Assembly (NCBI GenBank): GCA_047626155.1
Contig: JBLHRR010000080.1
Span: forward strand, 1-24,274
DNA from: CALGLS01 sp047626155
GTDB taxonomy: Bacteria > Bacteroidota > Bacteroidia > Chitinophagales > Saprospiraceae
Length of the DNA stretch: 24,274 nucleotides
Reading direction: 5' to 3'
Part shown: positions 1-6,713 of the stretch, piece by piece
How the letters are laid out: every line of letters starts with the position of its first letter
Position numbering within the stretch: the stretch's first letter is position 1
The notes under the pieces: generated by a model
Told to the model about the DNA's origin: nothing
Seen by the model: the letters and a program-made list of their open reading frames with translations, nothing else
The model's database searches: none
Made by a program: the position numbers and the translations under genes

Positions 1-2
1 TC

Positions 3-68
3 TCTGAAAATTCTGGAAATAAGCTCTTGTATTCTTCGGAATTGTTTATTTCTAACATAAGCGAATAA
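3..68 (+). CDS. possible 3' end of an outgoing + strand gene (partial)
   Basis: Reading frame 3 is open from the window edge to a TAA at 66-68 and encodes about 21 residues ending in FISNISE. The stop lies inside the 5' arm of a rho-independent hairpin, a common arrangement in AT-rich genomes, and the gene would converge on the - strand TPR gene. A competing reading is a - strand gene starting with the ATG at 57-59 and leaving the window (MLEINNSEEYKSLF...). The run of T after the hairpin is on the + strand, which favours the + reading. Too little is visible to name a product. Confidence 0.25.
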   Translation, partial: SENSGNKLLYSSELFISNISE

Positions 69-104
69 AGGATTTGTTGTAATTTCCTTTTATTCGCTTT
101 TTTT
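59..104 (+). terminator. rho-independent terminator
   Basis: AAGCGAATAAA (59-69) pairs with TTTATTCGCTT (about 89-99), extended inward by GGA/TCC with one bulged base, and is followed by a run of seven T on the + strand. It would end the gene leaving the left edge. It sits between convergent transcripts. Confidence 0.6.
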
Positions 105-141
105 ATGCCAACTCCTTTTTATACCTTCATGTTACACTTTT

Positions 142-1134
142 TTACTGCTCAGTAAAATAGAAAAGTTCAGCTTTTTCAAATTCTTCATTATCAGAATAAT
201 AAATTCCAAGATTTACCTTTACCATTCCTTCTTTTCTTCGGTTACCTATTTCTTGATATAACTGAATTGCCTTTTCAAACATTTCAAGTGTTTGTTTCTC
301 CAAACCCAATTTCAAGTAAAGCACTCCAATTTCATTATAATTGTTCGCCAAGTAAATCGTTCGATTGATAGATTTTTCATAGGATTCAATTTCGAAAAAA
401 TTGGAGAGGGCTTCTGTATATTCCCCTAATTCCTGTTGTAATCTTGCCATATTATATAAGACGATGTAATAATTGGAAGAATCCCCTTGCTCTAACCACG
501 AAGAAGATACTAACGAATATTCTTCAAGCGCCTTTATATAATCTCCTTTAGCAGAATATACATTTGCTTTGTTGGTCAGTAGTTTTCGAAGCAGTTTATC
601 ATATCCAAATAACTTACAAGTAGTTAAGGCTTTTTCATGTTGCTTAAGCGCCTCTGAATAGTCTTTCAATCTTTCCAGATTCATCCCATTCAACATCCAG
701 TTCTTGGCTAAGCCTAAAGAATTATTTATATTTTCAAACAGCGTAATGGATTTTTTAGAAATGTCCAAAGAAGCAGGATAACGCCCTTTTAGATAGTTGA
801 AAGCGGCTAACTGATATAGTGCCTGCGCCTCTCCTTGTGTGTAGCTGGTCGCACTAGACAAATCGATACTCTCATTACATAATTTTAAAGCTCGATCCTG
901 ATCAGAAAATTTCAATTCCCAAGCAATTGTATTGAGCAAATCAACCTTGTCGGTGCCTTTTGAAATTGGCAATAATATGTGGAGACTATCTAAATTTATT
1001 TGAGCAAATAGAATGGAGGAGAAGCTTAAAAAAATAAGACATGCAGCGTTTTTAATATGGGTATAGCGTTTTTTGGATTTGCCGTGTCGGTGATAGCCGA
1101 GGAGAATGGTTTGTTTGTCTATCATTGTGATCAT
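142..1134 (-). CDS. TPR-repeat protein with an IS21-derived N-terminus (chimeric, probably truncated)
   Basis: The 330-residue product has a hydrophobic export-type segment (ACLIFLSFSSILFAQ, about residues 30-45) followed by tandem tetratricopeptide repeats from about residue 60 to the end. In Bacteroidota such proteins are often the sensor half of histidine kinases, cyclases or LuxR-type regulators, but no output domain follows here: the chain stops inside the second helix of a TPR unit. The first ~20 residues (MIDKQTILLGYHRHGKSK) are not signal-peptide-like. They match the start expected of an IS21 IstA transposase, and IS21-type terminal repeats lie directly upstream. I infer that an IS21 end, with its start codon, fused in frame to a TPR gene that had lost its own start. 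Whether the product is made is unknown; a pseudogene is equally possible. The TPR identification is firm, the function is not known. Confidence 0.7.
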   Translation of the reverse strand: MITMIDKQTILLGYHRHGKSKKRYTHIKNAACLIFLSFSSILFAQINLDSLHILLPISKGTDKVDLLNTIAWELKFSDQDRALKLCNESIDLSSATSYTQGEAQALYQLAAFNYLKGRYPASLDISKKSITLFENINNSLGLAKNWMLNGMNLERLKDYSEALKQHEKALTTCKLFGYDKLLRKLLTNKANVYSAKGDYIKALEEYSLVSSSWLEQGDSSNYYIVLYNMARLQQELGEYTEALSNFFEIESYEKSINRTIYLANNYNEIGVLYLKLGLEKQTLEMFEKAIQLYQEIGNRRKEGMVKVNLGIYYSDNEEFEKAELFYFTEQ

Positions 1135-1238
1135 TTTTCAATATCGACATTTCTCGATATTGTGTCATGATCCTATGATTTTAGGAGGGGGTCATTTTTG
1201 AGTGGCTGCGGGGGGTCACTTTTCGATGGCTGGTTACA
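1066..1238 (-). mobile_element. IS21-family insertion sequence, left-end remnant
   Basis: Read on the - strand, the remnant starts at TGTAACCA (1238 downward) and carries two 22-bp direct repeats. On the + strand these are GGGGGTCAYTTTT followed by TGGCTG, at 1187-1208 and 1211-1232. Such repeated GGGGGTCA blocks are characteristic of IS21 ends. A hairpin AATATCGA/TCGATATT (1140-1161) follows, then the first ~20 codons of an istA-like frame, which passes into the TPR gene around 1050-1080. No istB, no rest of istA and no opposite end are present, so the element is dead. Confidence 0.7.
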
Positions 1239-1335
1239 CCTTAAAAAAGACTCCGTATTTAGACCTTATATTGACTACCTTTACTGTCTAGGATAAAGAA
1301 ACAATCCCCCACCACAAATCTCCCCAACAAAATCC

Positions 1336-1365
1336 TTTTTTCTTTCCTAAAAAACACTATCTTTG
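1336..1365 (+). promoter_or_regulatory. candidate promoter for rpsP
   Basis: TATCTTTG at 1358-1365 matches the Bacteroidota -7 consensus TAnnTTTG. A T-rich tract about 19 bp upstream (1336-1341) is a weak -33 element. Transcription would start near 1371 and give a leader of about 70 nt before the rpsP start. It lies just outside the IS21 remnant, so the remnant has not displaced it. Confidence 0.45.
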
Positions 1366-1380
1366 CGCCTTTGTTAGAAT

Positions 1381-1408
1381 CCCGGAGCCTAATTTTAGGA
1401 GAGTCGGG
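1381..1408 (+). promoter_or_regulatory. rpsP: stem-loop in the rpsP leader
   Basis: Within the predicted 5' leader, CCCG (1381-1384) pairs with CGGG (1405-1408), and inside it CCTAA (1388-1392) pairs with TTAGG (1395-1399) around a two-base loop. It lies 31 nt before the start codon with no T-run, so it is not a terminator. Autoregulatory leaders are common in ribosomal-protein operons, but I cannot match this to a known one. Confidence 0.35.
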
Positions 1409-1439
1409 TATGGTTAAACCAAATAAATTTTAACTTTTA

Positions 1440-2120
1440 ATGTCAGTAAAAATTAGACTACAACGGCACGGCCGTAAAAAATCGCCATTCTATCACATAG
1501 TAGTGGCGGATGCTCGTTCTCCTAGAGATGGACGTTTCATCGAAAAATTGGGAACTTACAACCCAATGACAGTTCCTGCAACTATTGATCTTGATCGTGA
1601 CAAAGCTTACGAATGGATCGCTAAAGGAGCGCAACCTACCTACACCGCGAGAGCTATTCTCCGATTCAAAGGTGTACTATATCGTAAACACCTCATGCGT
1701 GGAGTGGCTAAAGGAGCCCTTACTACCGAGCAGGCAGACGAAATGTACGGCAAATGGATTGAAGAAAAAGAAGGTACCATCACTTCTCGTAGAGAGAAAG
1801 AAGCGGCTAAAAAAGCGGCTAAATTAGCTGCTATTGCTGGTAAGCCTAAGAAGGTTCAAACACCTAAATCTGCTTCAGCTACTGGTGATTCACCTTTGTC
1901 TCCTTCTAGCGAAGCACCTAAGTCTTTCGCTGATTCTGTTGAGCAAACCACTATTGAGACGGCGCCACCTGCAGAGGAAAAGCCAGCACCAGTAGAGAAA
2001 ACACCAGCAGCTCCAGTTAAAGAAGAAGAAGCGGCTCCAGCAGCAGAGGAAACTCCAGCAGCAGAGGAAACTCCAGCTCCTGCACCAGAAGCTAAACCAG
2101 ACGATTTGAAGAAATCGTAG
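1440..2120 (+). CDS. rpsP: 30S ribosomal protein S16 with C-terminal extension
   Basis: Residues 1-80 are a clear S16 core (MSVKIRLQRHGRKKSPFYHIVVADARSPRDG in outline, with the GTYNP and LRFKGVL segments). S16 binds 16S rRNA early in 30S assembly. The usual core is 80-90 residues, and Bacteroidota S16 proteins carry an extension. Here residues 80-145 are basic and helical, and 145-226 are a low-complexity Ala/Pro/Glu linker (repeated AAEETPA). The frame stops at 2118-2120 just after DDLKK. The next bases encode, in the -1 frame, the helix-hairpin-helix domain that should follow, so this S16 has lost its tail domain by frameshift. The gene has its own promoter and terminator and appears monocistronic. 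The S16 identity is certain; the end is decided by the frameshift. Confidence 0.95.
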   Translation: MSVKIRLQRHGRKKSPFYHIVVADARSPRDGRFIEKLGTYNPMTVPATIDLDRDKAYEWIAKGAQPTYTARAILRFKGVLYRKHLMRGVAKGALTTEQADEMYGKWIEEKEGTITSRREKEAAKKAAKLAAIAGKPKKVQTPKSASATGDSPLSPSSEAPKSFADSVEQTTIETAPPAEEKPAPVEKTPAAPVKEEEAAPAAEETPAAEETPAPAPEAKPDDLKKS

Positions 2121-2341
2121 GTATCGGCCCAAAGATCGCTGAAGTACTTAACGCAAGCGGTATCAGTACTTTCCCTAAATTGGCAGAGACAGATGCAACA
2201 ACGGTTAAGGCTATCCTTGACAGTGCTAAAGGCAACTTCGCTGCACACGACACGACTCAACCACCTGGCCTGCACAGGCTAAGATGGCTGCTGAAGGTAA
2301 ATGGGAAGAAGTGGCAGGATCAGCTTGACGGCGGAAAATAA
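2109..2341 (+). pseudogene. decayed helix-hairpin-helix tail of S16
   Basis: Out of frame with rpsP, the -1 frame from 2111 reads EIVGIGPKIAEVLNASGI and onward to HD at 2246-2251, a typical helix-hairpin-helix module. It then breaks at a 5-bp tandem duplication, ACGAC twice (2247-2256). Removing one copy restores the expected TTWPAQAKMAAEGKW in a third frame (2257-2310). A further shift near 2305-2311 returns to the earlier frame for WQDQLDGGK and the ancestral TAA at 2339-2341. So three frame breaks lie within 230 bp, while the neighbouring genes are intact. Similar tails occur on S16 and L21 in this phylum, as far as I know the families. A 5-bp duplication is not a typical sequencing error, so real decay is more likely. 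Confidence 0.75.
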
Positions 2342-2397
2342 ACCACTGAAACAAAAGCAGACTAATAAAGTATAATATACTTATTAAGAGATAAATG

Positions 2398-2429
2398 AAA
2401 CGGCAGGAATTTTCCTGCCGTTTTTTTTT
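2398..2429 (+). terminator. rpsP rho-independent terminator
   Basis: AAACGGCAGGAA pairs perfectly with TTCCTGCCGTTT around a TT loop (2398-2423), followed by a T9 run from 2421. It lies 56 bp after the ancestral rpsP stop and about 280 bp after the current stop. Confidence 0.92.
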
Positions 2430-2461
2430 ATTCACAGCGAAATTTACATACCTTAGCATCG

Positions 2462-2508
2462 CTTTGAAGAAGAGTTTGATTTATTTACTAATCAAATCCT
2501 CTCCAAAG
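2462..2508 (+). other. intergenic stem-loop
   Basis: CTTTG (2462-2466) pairs with CAAAG (2504-2508), AGAG (2471-2474) with CTCT (2499-2502), and TTTGATT (2475-2481) with AATCAAA (2490-2496). No T-run follows. A TACCTTAG box at 2449-2456 resembles a -7 element, so this could be the start of the leader of the gene at 2662. Confidence 0.35.
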
Positions 2509-2535
2509 AAATTATTCTCTGTGTAATAACACTTA

Positions 2536-2618
2536 TTTACCAGACTTGAAACCTAGTAGGGCTTAACTGCGCTACTAGGTTTACCTTTAATAAGAGGTAA
2601 TTTTACTTAGCTGGTAAA
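2536..2618 (+). promoter_or_regulatory. candidate three-way-junction leader structure
   Basis: The outer stem is TTTACCAG (2536-2543) with CTGGTAAA (2611-2618). Inside are two hairpins: AAACCTAGTAG (2549-2559) with CTACTAGGTTT (2572-2582), and TACCT (2582-2586) with AGGTA (2595-2599). It ends 43 nt before the start codon at 2662. The 11-bp and 8-bp perfect stems nested together are more than expected by chance for 83 nt of AT-rich DNA. No known riboswitch core was recognised. Confidence 0.4.
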
Positions 2619-2661
2619 CTCATTTTTAACCGCCGAATTCAAAACATTAAACAGCATTTAT

Positions 2662-4053
2662 ATGAAACCATTACATCCCGACTATCAAGTAACACTGGAT
2701 GAAATCAAAGGCTTAATTCCTGCATCAGAGCAGTATACCAAATACATGGATGACGAAGAAGAAGAAGATTACCAGGCCTTGAGGGATAGCTTCGAGCCAA
2801 TGGTAAAAGCACTCTATGTTAAAGTTGCGAAAAACGACCCCTTGCAATTGGTAGATTTGGAAACACAATTGCTCGATCCTGAATTTGAAGGCATGTTTCT
2901 AGCTCGTATCCTCGGATACACCGTTTTAAGAGGACAGCTGAATGATCACTTTATATATTCCCTACCACAGGAGCATTTCAAAAAGGTCTTACTCGCTATT
3001 TGCAACTCTTCCAACTTTGAATACCTAAGAAAACGTATCGGTCAAACCATCCAAACTGGTTTCGCACTGAGTTCCGATATATGGGTAACCAACCTCATCA
3101 ATGAAATTGTAGTAAAGCAGGTTCGTTACTTCCTACAAAGTCAGAAGTTACCTAAATACAGAGATCCAAGAGAGCGTAGAGTCGGTTATGCACGTTATAA
3201 TAATCAGTTCAAATCTGACTTCTACAAATCTGCAGAGTTTCCAACAACAGCCAACGAAATGAAGTTGTTGTTCCCGGCCTTGAGAAACTTTCTGGAATAC
3301 AGAGTTGGTACCAAACTAAACAACGGTAGCTTGGTAGAACCGATAATGGAAATACTGAAAAACGAAGAACTAAAAGGTTCTTTTGAACATACCGTCATCC
3401 TCGGACTTTTCTCTGGATTCTTTGAGTTGAGTGATGCAACGAAAACAAAGGAGGTTGCGGATATTATAAATAAATTAAGAAAAGAGCATCCTGAAGTAAA
3501 CGAGCACTGGTTAAAGTTTATCCTCGAATCGCACGAAGCAGATTTGGGAATGGGATCCAAAGCAGAGCTAGCCATTGGAGAGGCCATCGATACCTCCAAT
3601 ACTGATGAAATAGCTCAGTATTACAAATTGATGGAAATCGTACACACCAAAGGATATGTTCACGATGATTCTATAGAAGCCGTTAAAGTATTCTATTCTA
3701 ATCACGAAGGGATGTCAACCATCAACCAATGTGTTCGAAAAACAATCCTAAATTACATCAAAGATTTGTTAGCTGGACTAAAACCAGAAGAGTACTCGTC
3801 TTACTTTGAGTTGTCAAAAATATTCCCAACCTACATGGGCATATTCTCGAATCAACAATTCAATCAGGACGTCAAAACAGCTTGTGTCAAATACATCAAG
3901 ACTTTACTCAAGCGATACACCGACAAGAGAGGAAGAGATTACCAGGACATCAAGAAATTCGTGGTAGCTACCTTCATTGATCTAGAGTTCATGAAAAAGA
4001 AAGAGCTCGTAGAATTCTTCAAAACAACGCGTAAGAAGAAACCAGTCGCTTAA
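2662..4053 (+). CDS. conserved-looking cytoplasmic protein of unknown function
   Basis: I do not recognise this 463-residue protein. It has no signal peptide or membrane segment, is rich in charged residues and looks almost entirely alpha-helical, with an acidic patch at residues 30-36 (DDEEEED) and a basic tail (RKKKPVA). Regular helix pairs through residues 60-440 could form a HEAT- or ARM-like solenoid, but that is a guess from pattern only. The ATG start at 2662 begins MKPLHPDYQVTLDEI. The upstream 320-bp gap holds the rpsP terminator and stem-loops, and the 3' end converges on the PKD/CHU_C gene through a shared terminator. Codon use is like its neighbours, and coding is convincing from length alone. 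Confidence 0.85.
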   Translation: MKPLHPDYQVTLDEIKGLIPASEQYTKYMDDEEEEDYQALRDSFEPMVKALYVKVAKNDPLQLVDLETQLLDPEFEGMFLARILGYTVLRGQLNDHFIYSLPQEHFKKVLLAICNSSNFEYLRKRIGQTIQTGFALSSDIWVTNLINEIVVKQVRYFLQSQKLPKYRDPRERRVGYARYNNQFKSDFYKSAEFPTTANEMKLLFPALRNFLEYRVGTKLNNGSLVEPIMEILKNEELKGSFEHTVILGLFSGFFELSDATKTKEVADIINKLRKEHPEVNEHWLKFILESHEADLGMGSKAELAIGEAIDTSNTDEIAQYYKLMEIVHTKGYVHDDSIEAVKVFYSNHEGMSTINQCVRKTILNYIKDLLAGLKPEEYSSYFELSKIFPTYMGIFSNQQFNQDVKTACVKYIKTLLKRYTDKRGRDYQDIKKFVVATFIDLEFMKKKELVEFFKTTRKKKPVA

Positions 4054-4083
4054 TGTCTTACAAAGGACTCTCTAGGAAAAAAC

Positions 4084-4117
4084 AAAGCCAGACGCGATAC
4101 AATTCGCGTCTGGCTTT
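4084..4117. terminator. bidirectional terminator between convergent genes
   Basis: A perfect 14-bp stem, AAAGCCAGACGCGA (4084-4097) with its complement (4104-4117), has a 6-nt loop. On the - strand it is followed by GTTTTTTCC, a good U-run that suits the CHU_C gene ending at 4191. On the + strand only TTTATACTT follows, so termination there may rely on the stem. Confidence 0.8.
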
Positions 4118-4127
4118 ATACTTCAAG

Positions 4128-4187
4128 AAGACTCTGGAGGAGTCGACCCTATATTCACCCCAAGTAGCAATTCGGGGCTCGCAAAAA
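4128..4187 (-). repeat. solitary copy of the 85-bp repeat family (core)
   Basis: These 60 bp are the reverse complement of the array unit at about 24046-24105, with roughly three differences. The shared parts are GACTCTGGAGGAGTC, a block reading TATATTCACCCC, and the GGGGCTCGCAAAAA end. The short hairpin GACTC/GAGTC is kept; the CCCC-AG/TTCGGGG hairpin is weakened. It lies just downstream of the 756-aa gene's stop. Confidence 0.8.
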
Positions 4188-4190
4188 AAA

Positions 4191-6461
4191 CTACCTAAAC
4201 AAAGTAGCATGCCCCTTTTCCTCATGCCTACCTCCTCTCGGATCCGTATACCGTACCACACAAACATAAGTCCCCGTAGGCGCGGCTCTCCCACTATTAT
4301 TCACTAGACCATTCCAAGCATTCATCGGATCATCACTTTTAAAAACAACACCTCCATATCTATCCCAAATCACCATTTCGAAATCAGTAATTCCTCTAAA
4401 GAAACCACCTCCCCGATACTCATCATTCAAGCCATCATTGTTAGGCGTAAAGGCATTTGGTAAAATGTATGTTATTCTTGGCGTAACTTCAATAGATTTG
4501 GTAATCGTATCTTCACAACCATAGTAATGCATAATTGCTAACTGTACATCTACAAAACCCGTGTCCGGAAAAGTGAAGGTCGGATCTGTTCCCAGAGTTC
4601 TACCCAAACTACCTTCTTCGCCAAACTCCCAGGCCCAAAAAGCCGCCCTTCTAGAATTGTCATGAAATTGAACCATTGGGTTAAAGTTGGTAATAAAACT
4701 CGGAGGTTCGTATACAAAATCAGCCACAGGCAAAGAATCCACATCTATCCAACGAGGAAAGAACGCTTCTTCAAAACAACCAATAGGCGAAGTAACCTGT
4801 ACATATATGTCAAAATTTCCAGGGATCAAATAAGTATGATCAGGGCTTATGTCGTAACTAATGGAATCATCTCCAAAGCTCCATATGGTTTCGTAAGTCG
4901 AATCAATTGGAAAGGATAAATTCACGAAACTGACATCCAATGGCGGACAACCTACCGATTCACTCGGCTGGAAAATAATGGCCTCTGGTGCCGGCTGCCA
5001 GACTAATTCTGAGGAATCAGTGAAAAAACAACCTAAGGAATCCGTAGCTGTCAAAATCACCGTAAAAATACCTGGCGCATCGTATTCGTATTCCGGGCTC
5101 TCTATTTCTGATTGATTTAAGTCCCCAAACTTCCATCTATAAAAATCCAAAGCTGCTCCATTCACATCAGTGGTGTTTTCAAAAAGAACAGGTCCTGCAT
5201 CGCAGGTATCATATACCCCTACAAAGCTTGGAAACATAGGAGGCGTTACCGTCACTTCTATTGCAGCAGTATCCGAACATTCCGTTCCAGGATTAAGGAT
5301 CATAAGCCCTGGATAAAAACCAGTCCCAGGAAATTCAATGCTCACATCTCTGGTATCCCAGGTACTCAGTGGGCTAAGCGGGTTGTTATCAAAATCGAAC
5401 TGCCATTCATATTCATCAATAAAATCTTCATCTGTACTTTGATTAATAATGGTTACCATTGAATCAGCACAAGAAAAAACAGCAAAGGCCTCGCCCGCTG
5501 CAATATCAACACCCTCAATAGCTGCCACCACATTCTCTTCACAGAAAGAAACATTAAACTGAAAATCTCTTTGAATAGCACCAATTAAAGCTCCATTTCT
5601 AAACTCCTGTACACAAATTCCTACTACGAATTGCCCTTGTATAATAGGCACTCCCGATATCACTCCAGTCAAAGGATCAATTGTTACTTGTGGATTTCCT
5701 CCCATTGGATTTACCTCACTGTAACCGGCCGCTAGAACAAAATTGACGGGATTATATGGAGGAGGTAAGTCCGGATCTGGATTCGGGTCTGTATTCGCTC
5801 CACCTTGCAAAGGGGCACAAAAACTATAAATCAGTTGATCGCCATCTGCATCAAAGGCACCGTGATCAAAATTCAAGGGTAAACCAGCACAGATCACCGG
5901 AGGAGGTAACTGATTAAAAACAGGGGAAGAGTTGCATTCCGACTGAGCTTGTGGAGTGATTTCCACGTAGTAAGTTGCGCCTGTATCTCCTGGTCCAACG
6001 ATATTATTAATCGACTCATTACGACAACACCTTTGGTAAATGACATAAAAAGATTCATCCGATAGGATCGGTAAACTTCGGGTAAAAACATATCGTCCTC
6101 TCTCTACACAAATATTTGGTGGCACTTGAACACAAGGATTATTTTCCGCAGGGTCAATCGTATCAACCACTGGAGGGTCAAGGAAAAGGTCATCATATGG
6201 TGCACCGTTCAAACTACCTGAACGATAAATAGAAACATTGGCCTGTTGGGCTCCAGGTGCTGCATCTAATGGAATATTACCATTAAAGCAATCCCGGTAA
6301 ACACGCATCGTAAATAAATAGATATTATTTCCAGGGATATTGGGATCTGCCCCTTGGCAGATATAAGTCATTTCTCCACCGACCACGTGAGAGGCAGTCG
6401 AAGTATCGGGAGATAGGTATAAGAATATAAATGCCAGAAAAACACGTAATAGTTGTTTCAT
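4191..6461 (-). CDS. secreted PKD-domain protein with type B (CHU_C) T9SS sorting domain
   Basis: This is a predicted surface or secreted protein of 756 residues. A Sec signal peptide (residues 1-23, LLRVFLAFIFLYL core) precedes a conserved N-terminal region beginning HVVGGEMTY, with cysteine pairs such as YQRCCRNE near 142-149. A cadherin/Ig-like stretch (DADGDQLIYSF to TGVISGVP, about 204-272) follows, then four PKD-like units (about 330-405, 425-485, 500-575, 580-658; WxFGD signatures). The gliding-motility-associated C-terminal domain is at 663-756 (ILPNAFTPNNDGLND, IWDRYGG, WNG). That C-terminal domain directs export by the type IX system and attachment in Bacteroidota. It is a tandem paralogue of the 747-aa gene upstream, with the same domain order. 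The substrate or ligand is unknown; adhesion or matrix display is the usual inference. Confidence 0.9.
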   Translation of the reverse strand: MKQLLRVFLAFIFLYLSPDTSTASHVVGGEMTYICQGADPNIPGNNIYLFTMRVYRDCFNGNIPLDAAPGAQQANVSIYRSGSLNGAPYDDLFLDPPVVDTIDPAENNPCVQVPPNICVERGRYVFTRSLPILSDESFYVIYQRCCRNESINNIVGPGDTGATYYVEITPQAQSECNSSPVFNQLPPPVICAGLPLNFDHGAFDADGDQLIYSFCAPLQGGANTDPNPDPDLPPPYNPVNFVLAAGYSEVNPMGGNPQVTIDPLTGVISGVPIIQGQFVVGICVQEFRNGALIGAIQRDFQFNVSFCEENVVAAIEGVDIAAGEAFAVFSCADSMVTIINQSTDEDFIDEYEWQFDFDNNPLSPLSTWDTRDVSIEFPGTGFYPGLMILNPGTECSDTAAIEVTVTPPMFPSFVGVYDTCDAGPVLFENTTDVNGAALDFYRWKFGDLNQSEIESPEYEYDAPGIFTVILTATDSLGCFFTDSSELVWQPAPEAIIFQPSESVGCPPLDVSFVNLSFPIDSTYETIWSFGDDSISYDISPDHTYLIPGNFDIYVQVTSPIGCFEEAFFPRWIDVDSLPVADFVYEPPSFITNFNPMVQFHDNSRRAAFWAWEFGEEGSLGRTLGTDPTFTFPDTGFVDVQLAIMHYYGCEDTITKSIEVTPRITYILPNAFTPNNDGLNDEYRGGGFFRGITDFEMVIWDRYGGVVFKSDDPMNAWNGLVNNSGRAAPTGTYVCVVRYTDPRGGRHEEKGHATLFR

Positions 6462-6566
6462 GGTTGTTCGTTCGTTTTTGTAAGTTTCCTAATTTTCAAG
6501 TAAGCCTTATATTGGGCAAATACAGTTAAAATCTGTATAAGATATTGCTTCATCACTAAGTTATGA

Positions 6567-6574
6567 CAAATATA
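6567..6574 (-). promoter_or_regulatory. candidate -7 element for the 756-aa CHU_C gene
   Basis: On the - strand this reads TATATTTG, matching TAnnTTTG, about 105 bp before the start codon. No convincing -33 TTG was found at the right spacing. A second TATTTG lies at about 6515-6521. The element suggests that the two paralogues are transcribed separately across their 252-bp gap. Confidence 0.3.
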
Positions 6575-6713
6575 GCTGAAAGGGAAAGAAATGCCTTAAA
6601 TAAATTCAGGAATTGACCGACAGATTGCTTTATGGTAAAAGTTAAAAATAAAAGTAAATAATCAGGCAACGTTAGACTTAAAAATGGATAAGAACATCTT
6701 GAATTGGCTATAC

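Noticed and set aside
130..137. GTTACAC near 131 as the other end of the IS21 element
   Set aside because: It has the same orientation as the end at 1238 rather than inverted, and lacks the GGGGGTCA repeats.
2103..2120. Programmed -1 frameshift at the end of rpsP
   Set aside because: There is no slippery heptamer and no stimulatory hairpin. Two further frame breaks downstream mean a single shift would not restore the domain.
1856..2275. Long - strand open frame opposite the S16 extension
   Set aside because: It is a shadow of the Ala/Pro/Glu-rich coding sequence, with no start signal.
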